The position numbers and the translations under genes are program-made. DNA of 64,000 bases from Leishmania infantum JPCM5. Its lineage: Eukaryota > Euglenozoa > Kinetoplastea > Trypanosomatida > Trypanosomatidae. The notes beneath the pieces were generated by a model. The model searched no databases. It was not told the DNA's origin and worked only from the letters and a program-made list of their open reading frames with translations. Position 1 is the stretch's first letter. Every line of letters begins with the position of its first letter. Positions 10,001 through 19,179 of this stretch are shown here, one piece after another. Where the stretch lies: the NCBI RefSeq assembly GCF_000002875.2, contig NC_009277.2, forward strand, positions 312,501-376,500. The letters are read 5' to 3'.

Positions 10001-13000
10001 TGGGGCCATGCCGTCCATTCTGACCGCCTGCCCTGCCGACTTCGGTGGCGGCATGGACACCGCGCACTTAAGTGGTCGTCTGCACGCCGGCCTCCCTGCG
10101 CCGCCCGGCGCGCCAACGCTGAGCCCGCGCCTCGAGGTGGCGGAGCGGGATCTGCAGCATCAGGATAGTACCGCACCTCCTCCCACTTTCTCGTCGCACA
10201 CAGCAGAGGTTCCTGCTCTGGCGGCTTGTGCTTCGTCACCTGATGGTGCCGATGTGGTGGCCAGAGCCAAGGATGCAGCAGCTGCCAAGGCAATGCCACC
10301 AAGCAGCTGCTTCGCAGGGCCGCTTGCCGAGTCGGGGCTCGTGACACCGCTCCGCACCGTCCCAGGGCGGCCGAAGCCAGGAACCTCGGGCAGCCGCATC
10401 GACTCACGCCTCTGCACGCCTTCTTCCGACACCTCCTTCCTCGAGTCTAAGGCAGGCAGGCTCATCTGTTCCTCGACTCGGTGGTCTGTGCCGACGGTGT
10501 CTTTGGTGAGCACGACGCAGCTGCCGAGCAACGGTGCCACGGCCCTTCTGCCCACGCAGGGCCTCGCGACGCCGCGGGCGCCGTCGGCGTACCCGCGCGG
10601 CACCCACTCGTCCCCCAAGGCCCTTTCTTCCGTTACTTCTTCCGCGGCGTCGTCGCTCCTGATGCGGGGGGCTGCTGCCAAGAGCCCCACGGCCGGCGCA
10701 TCGCGGCCTCCGCTATCCCCGCCCCACCTTGCTGCGGCCGCGGCGGCGGCGCCAACTCCCTCGACCGCAAGCGATATCGCCCCAGTCGCGTTGCTGGCAC
10801 TGGCAGATGTTGCTTCACTTTCACCGCGTTCTGCTTCGCTCGGGGACGGCAACAAGGTCTCACTGGCTGCTGCGCAGCACCGGCGGACACTGGACGCGTT
10901 GGCGGCCGGCACGTTGCGCAGTACGGCCGGCTCCGTGTCTGTGCGACAGACGTCCTCGCTCTCTCCTTTCCCACCAGCAAAGGCGCCAGACGACGACACC
11001 GCTACCTGGGCCACGCCACGTTCGGGCAGTAACAGCAGGGTTGCCGTGTCTACGCCGAACCCGCCCCAGCGAGCGGGCGTATTTCCATCGATGCCACCGC
11101 CGCCCTCCTTGAGCAACACCGGCGGCGTCAGCAGCCTCGCATCTCACGGTGTATGTCCAACGACGACGGCGAACGCGCACAGGTTTTGTGACTGTTCCGA
11201 CGGCTCTTTGAGCGACATCGGCGGCTCCATACTTACTCACCACTTCGTGTCGTCCTCGCGGCTTGTCTTCGACGCTCCCACTACCCCGAAGCTGCCCCTC
11301 CACACTGGCGCGAGCGCCGCAACAGCAGCGACGGCGGGGGCGGCCGGCTCATCTGCGGATGTGTCCAGTGACGACGTCACCGTAGCGGTGGGGACAAGCT
11401 GCGGTCACGACGAGCCTCCCGCACACGACAGCCTCACGTTTACGGAGGACGCAAAGGGGGATGAGAGGGCGCCAGTCGGCGGCGGTGGCAGCGGCGCAGT
11501 CACTGTCTCCACGGAAGCCGGATACGCCGCTGAGAATCCTGCACACACCCAGAAGACGGATAGCTCACTGTCGAGCGGACGAGGCAACAGCACCGGCGGC
11601 AGCGGCGGCGATGGGGACCACCGCCCCAGTGCGGCGCGGTCGTTCTCTGGTCAAGCGACACCAACGCACCGTACCGCAACGGACAATACGGAGCACCACC
11701 TCAGCGCGACATGCGTGATGGAACTACCTGCGCACCGGCCCATCGCATACCTCTCGGCGGAGAAGAAAAGAGAGCCGCACTGCCGCCATCACGATGACTC
11801 GAAGCAGCCGCAGCGGATTGAGCCGATGACGTCCTCGCAAACGGCGCAGAGCGACAGCGGCGCAGCACGACCACGACTCACCTCTCTCTCTTCCATGACC
11901 GCCTCTGCGAACGGTGACCCACTCCACCTATCGACTTCCGCGTGTTCGTCGAGCAAGGATGTGCCCGAAAATCCATCGAAGAGCATCGTCACAGATGACG
12001 GAGACGACTCTGCCAGGCGTCTCCACAAGTCGAAGATGCCCTCGCTGTTGGACGTCGATCGGCTTGTGTCGTGGTTGCGCAGTACCTCGGAAAATGGAAA
12101 GTCGTCGATGGTGAGGCCATCCGCAGAGGTGGATATCGGCGCGGACGGCAGCGCCACCGAAGGGCCGGGGGCCGATGCACAGCTGCAAGCCAGTAGCACC
12201 ACCGCCGCCGACACCTTGGCCGTGAGCAGTGCGAAGGGTACCTCGCTCCGCGGCACCGCATCCAAGACGATGCCATACGCCGATGGCTCCATCTCCACGA
12301 ACTCCCCGCTGCTGGTGCGTGACGGGACGCGGGCGGGGCCATCTATGTGCGCCCCCTCTCTGGAGAAGCAGTCCTGTTTTGGTGACCCGCACACAACAGC
12401 CCACACCGCTCCCACTGTGCCCAACGCGGCTGCCGTTGTGACGGCGACGGCCTTATCACTGCAGCTCTCGCAGTCCTCCACCGTGTCGGTGCATGCATCC
12501 GTACCGGCCGATGTGGGCGGCGTGGCGCTGTGTGGGTCGCTGGATGCGAGGGGCAGCGCGTGCCCACTTGCGGTGCCTTCGCTTCCTGCGGGGTGCCAGC
12601 CGCATAGACAGCGCGCGGCGTCCACGCTCGGCCGTGGTGGGCCCCACGCGGAGATCATGGGATCGTCCAAAGGGGCGCGGGCCATCGTCGACAAGAACGC
12701 ATCGGCAGCGGAGTGCGACTGCAAGGCTGACGAAACCCGAAGCGCAGCCGCCGAATTTTCGGCTTCCACCGCTGCGGCCGCGTCGCAGCTGTCAGTGGCG
12801 CAAGGGGACCACAACACCCGATCGTCGTCGCGACTTTCCGTTGCCCCATCAGCCCCTAGCGACACCGCGAAAGCAGCCGAGGCTGCCGCCGGGCGCCGCT
12901 CTGTGGCGTCCGCACCGGCATCGACCGAAGTGCGTGACGCTGGAGACAAACATGCCAACGACAGATGTGGTGGTGGCCCGTCACGACCGGTACCGTTGAG

Positions 13001-16000
13001 CTCAGCGATGACCAGCGACGGCCACAGAACCGATGCCGCCGCCTCTCACACGCAGTCGCAGCTGCATGAGAGCTCGAACAGCAGCTTACCGACGCCTCGA
13101 TCTACCTTCTTGGGCAGCGTGCCGCGCGAGATAAAGCGGTGGGCGATTGCTGTGCTGCGCCGACACCGCAACAGGCGCAGCAGCGGCAGATGCACCGGCA
13201 CAGAGAAAGACGGCACGGGCTCTGAAGTGTCATCGTCGTCGCAAACGTCGTCCCTCTGCGCGCGAACGCGCGAAGGCAGGAGCCACCCACCTGCCGCGTG
13301 GAAAGCGCTGGAGGTGAAGTCAGCGAGGCCGCTCTACGCTGGGCAAGGCCAGCAGACATACAACCTCTTCCAGAGCGGCGGCGGCGTTGCCATGGCGAAC
13401 GGTGCGGCACCCGCACCGCTGCTGTTGCCAGCACGGCCGCTCGTGCCGGCGGCGTCTTCGCTGTCAGAGGCACCGCTGCCGGGGGTCAGGAGCAACCGCA
13501 CTTCCCGGAGCAGCTCAGCGACGTCACGGAGTTCCTTCATCCACACAGCCCCACTGACGCCGTTGTTTTATTCTGTGTTAGATTACGCCGCCGCCGGCGC
13601 CGATGATGGTGGGTCGCACACAGCTGAGGTGCCCTACAGCGTGTTCGGAAGTGCGGCGAGGGCTTTTAGGCGCTGCTTCAGCAGCGCGATCGCCGGTGGC
13701 GACGGCACGAATACCCCCGAACACAAGCGGGCCTCCGACGATACCACCACCTCTGGCTCGCTCGCGTCATCTGCCAGCAGCACAGTCGTGGTATTGCCGG
13801 CGGCACAGAACTCCGTCATCACACTGGCTGCCGCGACGCAACGGAACGTCTTCCGGGGAACGCCGCTGAGTAGGCGCACCTTCCTGAGCGCCCTCTCCGG
13901 CACCGCTGCACCAACGCTCGATGCCGCAGGCAACGCGGACGAGATAACACTCGCTCCGCCAATGCCCGATCTGCCCGCATGCCCTATTACCACGAAGACG
14001 GTTTCGATGTTACAGCCGGGTAGCGACCAGCTCAGCGGACGGACCTCTACCCTGCACGCCACGGACTCGACTGCTACCTCCTTGTCGGCGACGATAACGG
14101 CGCCATCATCATCGTCACTGCGCACGACCCAGCCCTCCGGCAGCTCCGGTGCCGCTGCTGCCACGGCCTTGTCCTCGCTTTCGCGAGAGCCCAAGTACGC
14201 GCCGACGCCAACTAACGCGGCGGACGGCGCACAATCGCCCGGGTCGGCGTCACGGCTGCTGGGAAGCCAACGGAGGCGCGACAGGTCAACGGGCGACCGC
14301 GATGATCCGTTGGGCGGCACTGCCGCCCATCAAAACGTCAAAGCCGACAAGCACGACCAGCCACCGCACCACTCCTGCCACCTTGCTGCCGCCCGCCTGT
14401 CGCTGGAGCCGCATCCGCAGAGTACGCGCGCACCAGCCACGGCGAGGCGTCCGCTCAGCGGCTGCTATGGCGAAGACACGACCACCATAGCATCGATGAG
14501 CAGGAGAGGTAGCGCAGCCATCACGGTCGAGGGCTGCAGCAGCAACACAGTCTTGGTGCTCGATGCAGCACACGCGAGCGCTCTACACACGTCGCTGATA
14601 CCGAGAACGCGGTGCTTCTCCCCTACCATGCCAACTGTCGCTGCCAAGACGTCGTGCGGGCGCCGTGGTGGCAATCGCCGCTTCAGCGCCGGCTGCTCAC
14701 CTCTGCACCCACTCGCGGCACATGAGCGGTGGCCTGTGCCGACCGAGAAAGCTGAGTCGGCAGCGGTGGCGCACGACAAGATGCCGTCGCGGATCGTGCT
14801 CGCCGCCGCGGCGATGCCGGCGCCGCAGGTCACGTCTGTATCGGCGACCACCAACACCATCACCACCTCCACACCGTACTCGGTGAGCTTGACAGACATG
14901 AGCAGCGGCGGCGGTTTCGAGCGTGGTGCCGCTGGCGACCCTGCCACTCCAGACGCGACAGAGAACAGAGCGTGCGGCACACTTTCCAACAGCGCTGCTG
15001 CGCCTTCCAGTTGGCAGCGCTCGCACACGGGCAGCGTCGGCGGTGGAAAGGTCAACGTCGCCACGACGACGTCGTCGCATGCGATCGCGCACCCCTTTGC
15101 GCCCTCGTCATCTCTACCCTTCATGAACTCCGCCGGGCCGGTGCACCGAAGCGGCGAGAGTAGTGGCAGCATCGCTGGCGGTAGAGAGGGTGCCGTGAGC
15201 CGGGCGTCCGTCATCACAGCGACAGCTCCATCGACTGGTGCCGACGAGGGCAGGTCTGATGACGACGCTGCAAACGAGAACGCCGCCACTCCACCGCCAG
15301 CGGCCACGAGGACGGCTGGCGCAAACTACTCCCCGCCGCCGCTGCTCTCGTGTGACGCATCGCCGGCGCTGTTTCACCTGTCGAGTCCCTTGGCCTTTCT
15401 CCACGATCGCAATGAGAGCTTTACGAGCGGTGGAATCCCGGCGCTCATGCTCGATGACCACGACCGGAACTCGCAGTTGAGTTCACCGAAACGACCACGC
15501 AGCGACACAGGGGTGCCGCAGCCCGCCGCTCTGTGCAGCGCAGCTGCGCGCGGCAGTGTCTCGCGACATCAGCAGGACCAGCAGGACCGAGTCGTGCCGG
15601 TGCCGGCGCCCCCCGATTCGCCAGCGCGACCCTCACGGGCCCCGTCATGCACCGGCGCGACCGCAGCTATTCCCTCCCCACCAGCAGCAACATCCAATTA
15701 TGGCGTGCACGCGATCGTCCGAACGACGGCAGCAGGCGAAGCCTACACCATGCTGTGCGGCGGCAACGGCGGCACTGCTGGTGCTCGCGCGGGCAGCTTG
15801 AACACGACGAGTCATAACGTCCACGACTCTCCCTCCTCTACAGTCGATGCCGGGGCGCCGGCGGCCGGGGCTGCGTGGCCGTCAGCGAACATACCGCCGT
15901 TCCACTACTCGCTCGCACAGAGTCCTCATGCAACTCCGTCATCGCCACTGAGTGGCGCCGAGTGCGACCTTGCGACACCTGTGCCGCCGTGGGACGCCTC

Positions 16001-17045
16001 CGGCAGTGGAACCCGCAGCGGGAGCGGCAGTCTTGGGGGCGGCCACAGCGTGCGTACGTCATCTGAGTTCCCCAGCGGCACGCTCTCGTCGCTTCTCTAC
16101 ATCCCCCCTGAGCTACGCCGCGGGCCGCAATGGCGTCATCTCAAGCAGCACTTGGGGGGTCTCAACAACATCTCCTCGCCCTCCCTATCGGCGATCGCAC
16201 GACATCGCAGAGGCCGCGTCGGTGCTGCTCGCCGCAGCTCCTCACATCGACAGGCGGCACCGACGTCGTCTTCATCGTTGGCGGTCCTCGCCGCCGCACC
16301 GGGCGTAGACGCGGGTGCGAAGACGCCGTCACGTGTTTCCTCGCCGCGCTCGCCCAGTGAGCGCTGCATCGCGCCAACTGCGTTGGCGGCCGGGCGGCGG
16401 CGCGTCAGTGATGGTGCGGCGACAAACTCGGCTGAGGAGCTGCGCTTCTCGCGCTCGTTTAAAGCGAATTGCAGCTACAAAACGCTTTCCTATCAGGTGA
16501 TCGGCATGCGCCCTCTCAGCGACGACGTGAGTGAGCTCTCCCTCGTTTCTGCCGTCAACAACGCGACAGTGGCGACGGTGATGTCGGAGTGGCCGAGCGG
16601 GAATAACGCGAGCAGCTCGGCAATGTCGCGCGAGAGCACGAGCATGCACGCGAACGACGTGCTGCCAACCACTGCAGCTGCAGAAGGGCCCGTGGTAGGT
16701 GCGCGTCCGTCGTACGCGACCAGCTCCAATGCCGTGCACGGCAGCGAGGAGGATGAGGCGAGCAGCGATACTGCTGCCGTGACGGCTGCTGTGCACGTCA
16801 GTTTACCATCGCGGTTGTTGCTGCGCCCGACGCACGAGCGACGCTCAGCTCGGTTGCGCGAAGTGGTAGGCGATGGGCGGCCGCTTCGCGTTCCCGCTGT
16901 CGTGATACAGAGCAACGCCGACATCGGCGAAGGCCACAATCACCCTGACAGGGGCGACAGAGATGACGGCAGCGACACGGAGGCCAGCGCGAACACGCAT
17001 GCGACGTCTGGGAGCATGCTCTGTCACTGTCGTTCACCGAGGTGA
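7023..17045 (+). CDS. Giant low-complexity orphan protein, 3340 aa
   Basis: Starts at ATG 7023, the first ATG in this frame after the predicted acceptor, and stops at TGA 17043-17045. The protein is dominated by Ser, Ala, Thr, Pro and Gly and is probably mostly disordered; no signal peptide, membrane segment or enzyme motif is visible. More ordered islands are a basic amphipathic piece at about 2034-2052 (PREIKRWAIAVLRRHRNRR), a segment at about 3025-3047 (starting LYIPPELRRGPQWRHLKQHL) and a mixed-composition block at about 3140-3178. Third-position G/C is high throughout, which argues that the 10-kb frame is real. The last ten codons lose that bias, and a neighbouring frame takes it up and carries it about 870 bp further (next entry), so the stop at 17043 may not be the original C-terminus. 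Family not recognised; a scaffold-like role is only a guess. Confidence 0.85.
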   Translation: MDRPLSNAKDGDGVAVSGPPPAQATRLSAAPVVGASGSRRGSCNRSPGLNTTTNRVSRSNSSSTSGSGVAVGGAHPGVKSTGAVVPAAALKAFGMKRRSGSDAPTSPQPPSVPSAPEAPLRKPRRGMGEAVASRDSPACVPSLSVGISIPSRATDDTPPVPTKKKSNGQTSQSELSGQQSPNCRAARTSRVHHGRIGVSAQLRFLSVTNCDSHASLLSGSGSRIGCSPVLREFARESFSLATASDDDVVKEDSACGQRSGTTATSSLSSSSTAPRRHSLTPHSTNAQYGARAVLIPTPPAVAAVGVSSLSSPHDLGGGSRPDSHAPVYHGSDAARRPSLLAGVKPAHVSTSSVGSEGRGESGCAQPPSVNRAGLSSSPFARCPSLVSSTNAGSPRDGTAKRSLAGCPFAAAQPAPRSPSLSFADTNTSANTTASSPSSHTESTMAFGTSTTVMALASATGTAAMPRLNNAAAKKSLMSSAVASPHLMVPQRLASLASRLPATTCSAATTSTTHTATRDPKIISEAVLTTSTTATSITPTKGRRFNLRLSMFPVTASVATTAADCQVGSTLSDVTHAITESAAVAAMTRASATAQYTVLEPLTSPSSSTSIASGITSAVSPDKLHPGRDGAQLYRRLRGSSELVASMPSMPSAPERFSGPTPLAEASIVIQGSHQPSPTQLFRQSQPVDYVSKEDGSIVDMPVLTGRAASPHIPDAPPAASAAPPPLMRSSLSSVCSSSAVNSSLVRRQGSMPLLSASHAGAAMMEAIGDGHGGQQASMVEKCGSAASPPRMPHHPQHAASEDGTASENAVLEVRARGTESPHLRSTTIASKLSASGGGGTQNEAPPTLSSLDIVGVGKDEEGGVGADVVFVAGSSPLGEKPMPVPAHHSSGSNDRDDAAAPRGGVPRLHNRLSHDVALFPQTTPLQSALSTTPSRSKASSSAAGQRGLLTLFAELPSASPAATEAPADPNGDCGGSAVAAARDVPRLREGTGIGAMPSILTACPADFGGGMDTAHLSGRLHAGLPAPPGAPTLSPRLEVAERDLQHQDSTAPPPTFSSHTAEVPALAACASSPDGADVVARAKDAAAAKAMPPSSCFAGPLAESGLVTPLRTVPGRPKPGTSGSRIDSRLCTPSSDTSFLESKAGRLICSSTRWSVPTVSLVSTTQLPSNGATALLPTQGLATPRAPSAYPRGTHSSPKALSSVTSSAASSLLMRGAAAKSPTAGASRPPLSPPHLAAAAAAAPTPSTASDIAPVALLALADVASLSPRSASLGDGNKVSLAAAQHRRTLDALAAGTLRSTAGSVSVRQTSSLSPFPPAKAPDDDTATWATPRSGSNSRVAVSTPNPPQRAGVFPSMPPPPSLSNTGGVSSLASHGVCPTTTANAHRFCDCSDGSLSDIGGSILTHHFVSSSRLVFDAPTTPKLPLHTGASAATAATAGAAGSSADVSSDDVTVAVGTSCGHDEPPAHDSLTFTEDAKGDERAPVGGGGSGAVTVSTEAGYAAENPAHTQKTDSSLSSGRGNSTGGSGGDGDHRPSAARSFSGQATPTHRTATDNTEHHLSATCVMELPAHRPIAYLSAEKKREPHCRHHDDSKQPQRIEPMTSSQTAQSDSGAARPRLTSLSSMTASANGDPLHLSTSACSSSKDVPENPSKSIVTDDGDDSARRLHKSKMPSLLDVDRLVSWLRSTSENGKSSMVRPSAEVDIGADGSATEGPGADAQLQASSTTAADTLAVSSAKGTSLRGTASKTMPYADGSISTNSPLLVRDGTRAGPSMCAPSLEKQSCFGDPHTTAHTAPTVPNAAAVVTATALSLQLSQSSTVSVHASVPADVGGVALCGSLDARGSACPLAVPSLPAGCQPHRQRAASTLGRGGPHAEIMGSSKGARAIVDKNASAAECDCKADETRSAAAEFSASTAAAASQLSVAQGDHNTRSSSRLSVAPSAPSDTAKAAEAAAGRRSVASAPASTEVRDAGDKHANDRCGGGPSRPVPLSSAMTSDGHRTDAAASHTQSQLHESSNSSLPTPRSTFLGSVPREIKRWAIAVLRRHRNRRSSGRCTGTEKDGTGSEVSSSSQTSSLCARTREGRSHPPAAWKALEVKSARPLYAGQGQQTYNLFQSGGGVAMANGAAPAPLLLPARPLVPAASSLSEAPLPGVRSNRTSRSSSATSRSSFIHTAPLTPLFYSVLDYAAAGADDGGSHTAEVPYSVFGSAARAFRRCFSSAIAGGDGTNTPEHKRASDDTTTSGSLASSASSTVVVLPAAQNSVITLAAATQRNVFRGTPLSRRTFLSALSGTAAPTLDAAGNADEITLAPPMPDLPACPITTKTVSMLQPGSDQLSGRTSTLHATDSTATSLSATITAPSSSSLRTTQPSGSSGAAAATALSSLSREPKYAPTPTNAADGAQSPGSASRLLGSQRRRDRSTGDRDDPLGGTAAHQNVKADKHDQPPHHSCHLAAARLSLEPHPQSTRAPATARRPLSGCYGEDTTTIASMSRRGSAAITVEGCSSNTVLVLDAAHASALHTSLIPRTRCFSPTMPTVAAKTSCGRRGGNRRFSAGCSPLHPLAAHERWPVPTEKAESAAVAHDKMPSRIVLAAAAMPAPQVTSVSATTNTITTSTPYSVSLTDMSSGGGFERGAAGDPATPDATENRACGTLSNSAAAPSSWQRSHTGSVGGGKVNVATTTSSHAIAHPFAPSSSLPFMNSAGPVHRSGESSGSIAGGREGAVSRASVITATAPSTGADEGRSDDDAANENAATPPPAATRTAGANYSPPPLLSCDASPALFHLSSPLAFLHDRNESFTSGGIPALMLDDHDRNSQLSSPKRPRSDTGVPQPAALCSAAARGSVSRHQQDQQDRVVPVPAPPDSPARPSRAPSCTGATAAIPSPPAATSNYGVHAIVRTTAAGEAYTMLCGGNGGTAGARAGSLNTTSHNVHDSPSSTVDAGAPAAGAAWPSANIPPFHYSLAQSPHATPSSPLSGAECDLATPVPPWDASGSGTRSGSGSLGGGHSVRTSSEFPSGTLSSLLYIPPELRRGPQWRHLKQHLGGLNNISSPSLSAIARHRRGRVGAARRSSSHRQAAPTSSSSLAVLAAAPGVDAGAKTPSRVSSPRSPSERCIAPTALAAGRRRVSDGAATNSAEELRFSRSFKANCSYKTLSYQVIGMRPLSDDVSELSLVSAVNNATVATVMSEWPSGNNASSSAMSRESTSMHANDVLPTTAAAEGPVVGARPSYATSSNAVHGSEEDEASSDTAAVTAAVHVSLPSRLLLRPTHERRSARLREVVGDGRPLRVPAVVIQSNADIGEGHNHPDRGDRDDGSDTEASANTHATSGSMLCHCRSPR

Positions 17046-17920
17046 TGGCCGCCACGCCGACGGCGCTGCAAGGGCGCCTCTTGCCCGTCATTGCCTTTCA
17101 CTCTAGCACCACCGGCCGCTCTGAGTGGTTTCAGGACGTGACGTCCCGGGAAGACGACCAGGGCAGCCGGTGCAACAGCATCTCGGCGGGCAGTCCTCGG
17201 TCGATCGTGAGCGGCGCCACCAGCCGTCCTGGGGGCCGGGCGCGCCACAGCAGCGACCCATTTTCTACGCCGCTGCCGCACACGATGGCCACGCATCCTG
17301 CGCGGCAGCGGCGCTTGACGCGAAGCGGCCGCCACGACAGCACGGCGACGTGGCTTTGAGCGCAGCTGAGCCACGGCCTCTGGCGGAACTCCGCAACAAC
17401 CAGCATTGGCCATCTCCCTCTTCGAGGTGGACCTTCCAGGCCTCCTCTCTATGACAACCGAAGCAGCGGAGCGACGCGATCGTGAAGGCGGCATCGGCGC
17501 CCTCGAACATGCTCTCACCACTGAGCGGCGACGGATGCCGCACCCTTCCTTCTCCTATGCGGCCGCCGCGCGCGTCTCGTCGAGGCAGCTGTAGGGGGTG
17601 AGGCCACCGGCGCGCACAGGGTCTTCAGCGATAGCGGTGGTGTGTGGCTGTGTCCTGTGTCGCCGCTGCTGCCGCATCCGCCCACTAAAGCGCAGCTCGG
17701 CGAGCTGCGTGCGCCGTTATCGTCGTCTTGGGCCCAACTCCTAGCGATTACTGCGGGAGGCGACGCAGTTGTCGACATCCGGGTGATGGCTGCTGTGCTG
17801 CAGACACAATGCAGGACCGAGCATCCGGCGCGACGGTCTTTGGACGCGGTGTGGCAAGCATCGATGCGTTGCCGTGCGGCCGAAGGGGTGGCCGAGGGAG
17901 AAGTGCAGGGAAAGGAATAA
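17012..17920 (+). pseudogene. Frame-broken coding tail of the 3340-codon gene
   Basis: Downstream of the shift zone near 17012-17020 the third-position G/C signal moves between frames. The frame entered at 17012 stays open to TGA 17357-17359. A second frame is then readable over about 17340-17400. From about 17406 to TAG 17592-17594 the original frame is open again with a mixed, protein-like product. From about 17582 to TAA 17918-17920 the frame used at 17012 returns. If the short bridge is real, every change has the same sign (-1), as if one base were missing each time. No ATG or splice signal suggests a separate gene, so it is best read as the decayed or mis-sequenced C-terminus of the preceding gene. 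The junctions are approximate. Confidence 0.45.
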
Positions 17921-18429
17921 CGGATCGTGGCAGACGGGCGGCGCGTCAATGAAGCACACCGTACAAAAAGCCACTGCAGAACCGGCGGCAGCAGCAGCGG
18001 TGGCGGAGCACGTCCCTGCACGTTGCTCCGCACTCGAGTGGGCGCGTTGTGCCACAGAGGCTTCAACCCATGTGGAGAGGTGATGAATGATGATGTGCAC
18101 ATTGGCTTCTTTCATCTTTTTGCGGCTCCGTCCGCACGCTGCTGCGATAACCCCTCACTCTCCCCCGTCCTCGTGGTTGTGTAGGCGTGTGCGTGCAGTG
18201 TTGCCTCCTTCCTATATATGTATATACGTGGGATGTATATGCGTTTTGCTCTTCAAGTAACCGGTCGTATCGCCCTCTCCCCCGACCGAATTGTGTAGGC
18301 CTTGCTGACCGCCCTCTCGCCGTGACGAGACGGCGGCGGCCGTTGCCTCTCTCACGCTCTCCATCTTTTCTGATCGGTTCTGTCGTGCCTTGCCCAGCCG
18401 TTGAACGACGGTCGGTTGCGTAAGTCGAC

Positions 18430-18558
18430 ATGGACGCGGACTGTAGACAGACTCGCCCATTCCTAAGCGATTTGAAGAAGAAGGCGGGCAAGTACACGTG
18501 CCGTTTCTCCTTGTCCAACGGCGTTTATGGGTTGGAGCTCACGCGACAACAGGCCTGA
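18430..18558 (+). CDS. Candidate 42-codon small ORF
   Basis: ATG 18430 to TGA 18556-18558 encodes 42 residues, with a Lys-rich centre (DLKKKAGKYTCRF) and no low-complexity runs, unlike chance frames in this spacer. The preceding 100 bases contain a C/T-rich stretch (about 18345-18400), as expected upstream of a trans-splice acceptor. It could be a small gene, an upstream ORF, or chance. No family is recognised. Confidence 0.25.
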   Translation: MDADCRQTRPFLSDLKKKAGKYTCRFSLSNGVYGLELTRQQA

Positions 18559-18902
18559 TGGTGCGGTGCGAGCGCCTCTTCATATTTTCTTTGGCTCCCG
18601 TCTCACGTCCGTGTGCACGGTACCTGTGCGCGTCTCTCCGTCTGTGAAGGGGACTTCCTGGAAGATGCGAACACCCAGAGCTCACAGACGATGTACACAG
18701 CAACACGTACGCAGTGTGACATCCCCGCCTCCGCGTTTCTCCTTGTTCATCATCGCCACCTTTCGCTTTTTTTTGTTTGTGTGTGTGTGTATACGTGCGC
18801 GCTGCTAAGCGCCGATCATCGTTTTTCTTGCGTTCTTTGTGCGAGGGTCGCTGCTGCTGCCACTCACTGCCCTCTCCTCTCCATCTCTCGCTATACAGAT
18901 AA

Positions 18903-18926
18903 CGTTATATATATATATATATAACG
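18903..18926. repeat. Perfect 24-bp TA-rich palindrome
   Basis: A (TA)n core flanked on both sides by matching CGT/ACG ends forms a perfect inverted repeat that could fold into a hairpin or cruciform. Probably a microsatellite with a chance symmetric border. Confidence 0.8.
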
Positions 18927-19157
18927 AAGTATCCCCAGATGCCCATGCATGTGTGCGCGTGTGTGGGCACCGGCTTTACAACGTAAGTTTTACTTTGATC
19001 GTCCGTGGTGTTATCCCGGATGCTGCGGATGCTGACGCGCACGCCAGACGAGACCAAAACACGACGTAAAGAGCCAGAAAGGAGCTGCCTTGCTGGGTCT
19101 AGGTGCAACTGAATGCCCAGCGCGCCCTGACTACGGTGTGGCGTGATGCTTGGGTTA

Positions 19158-19179
19158 GTGGTGGTGGTGGTGGTGGTGG
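19158..19179. repeat. (GGT)n microsatellite
   Basis: About seven GGT units followed by a G run in the spacer before the gene at 20700. Confidence 0.85.
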
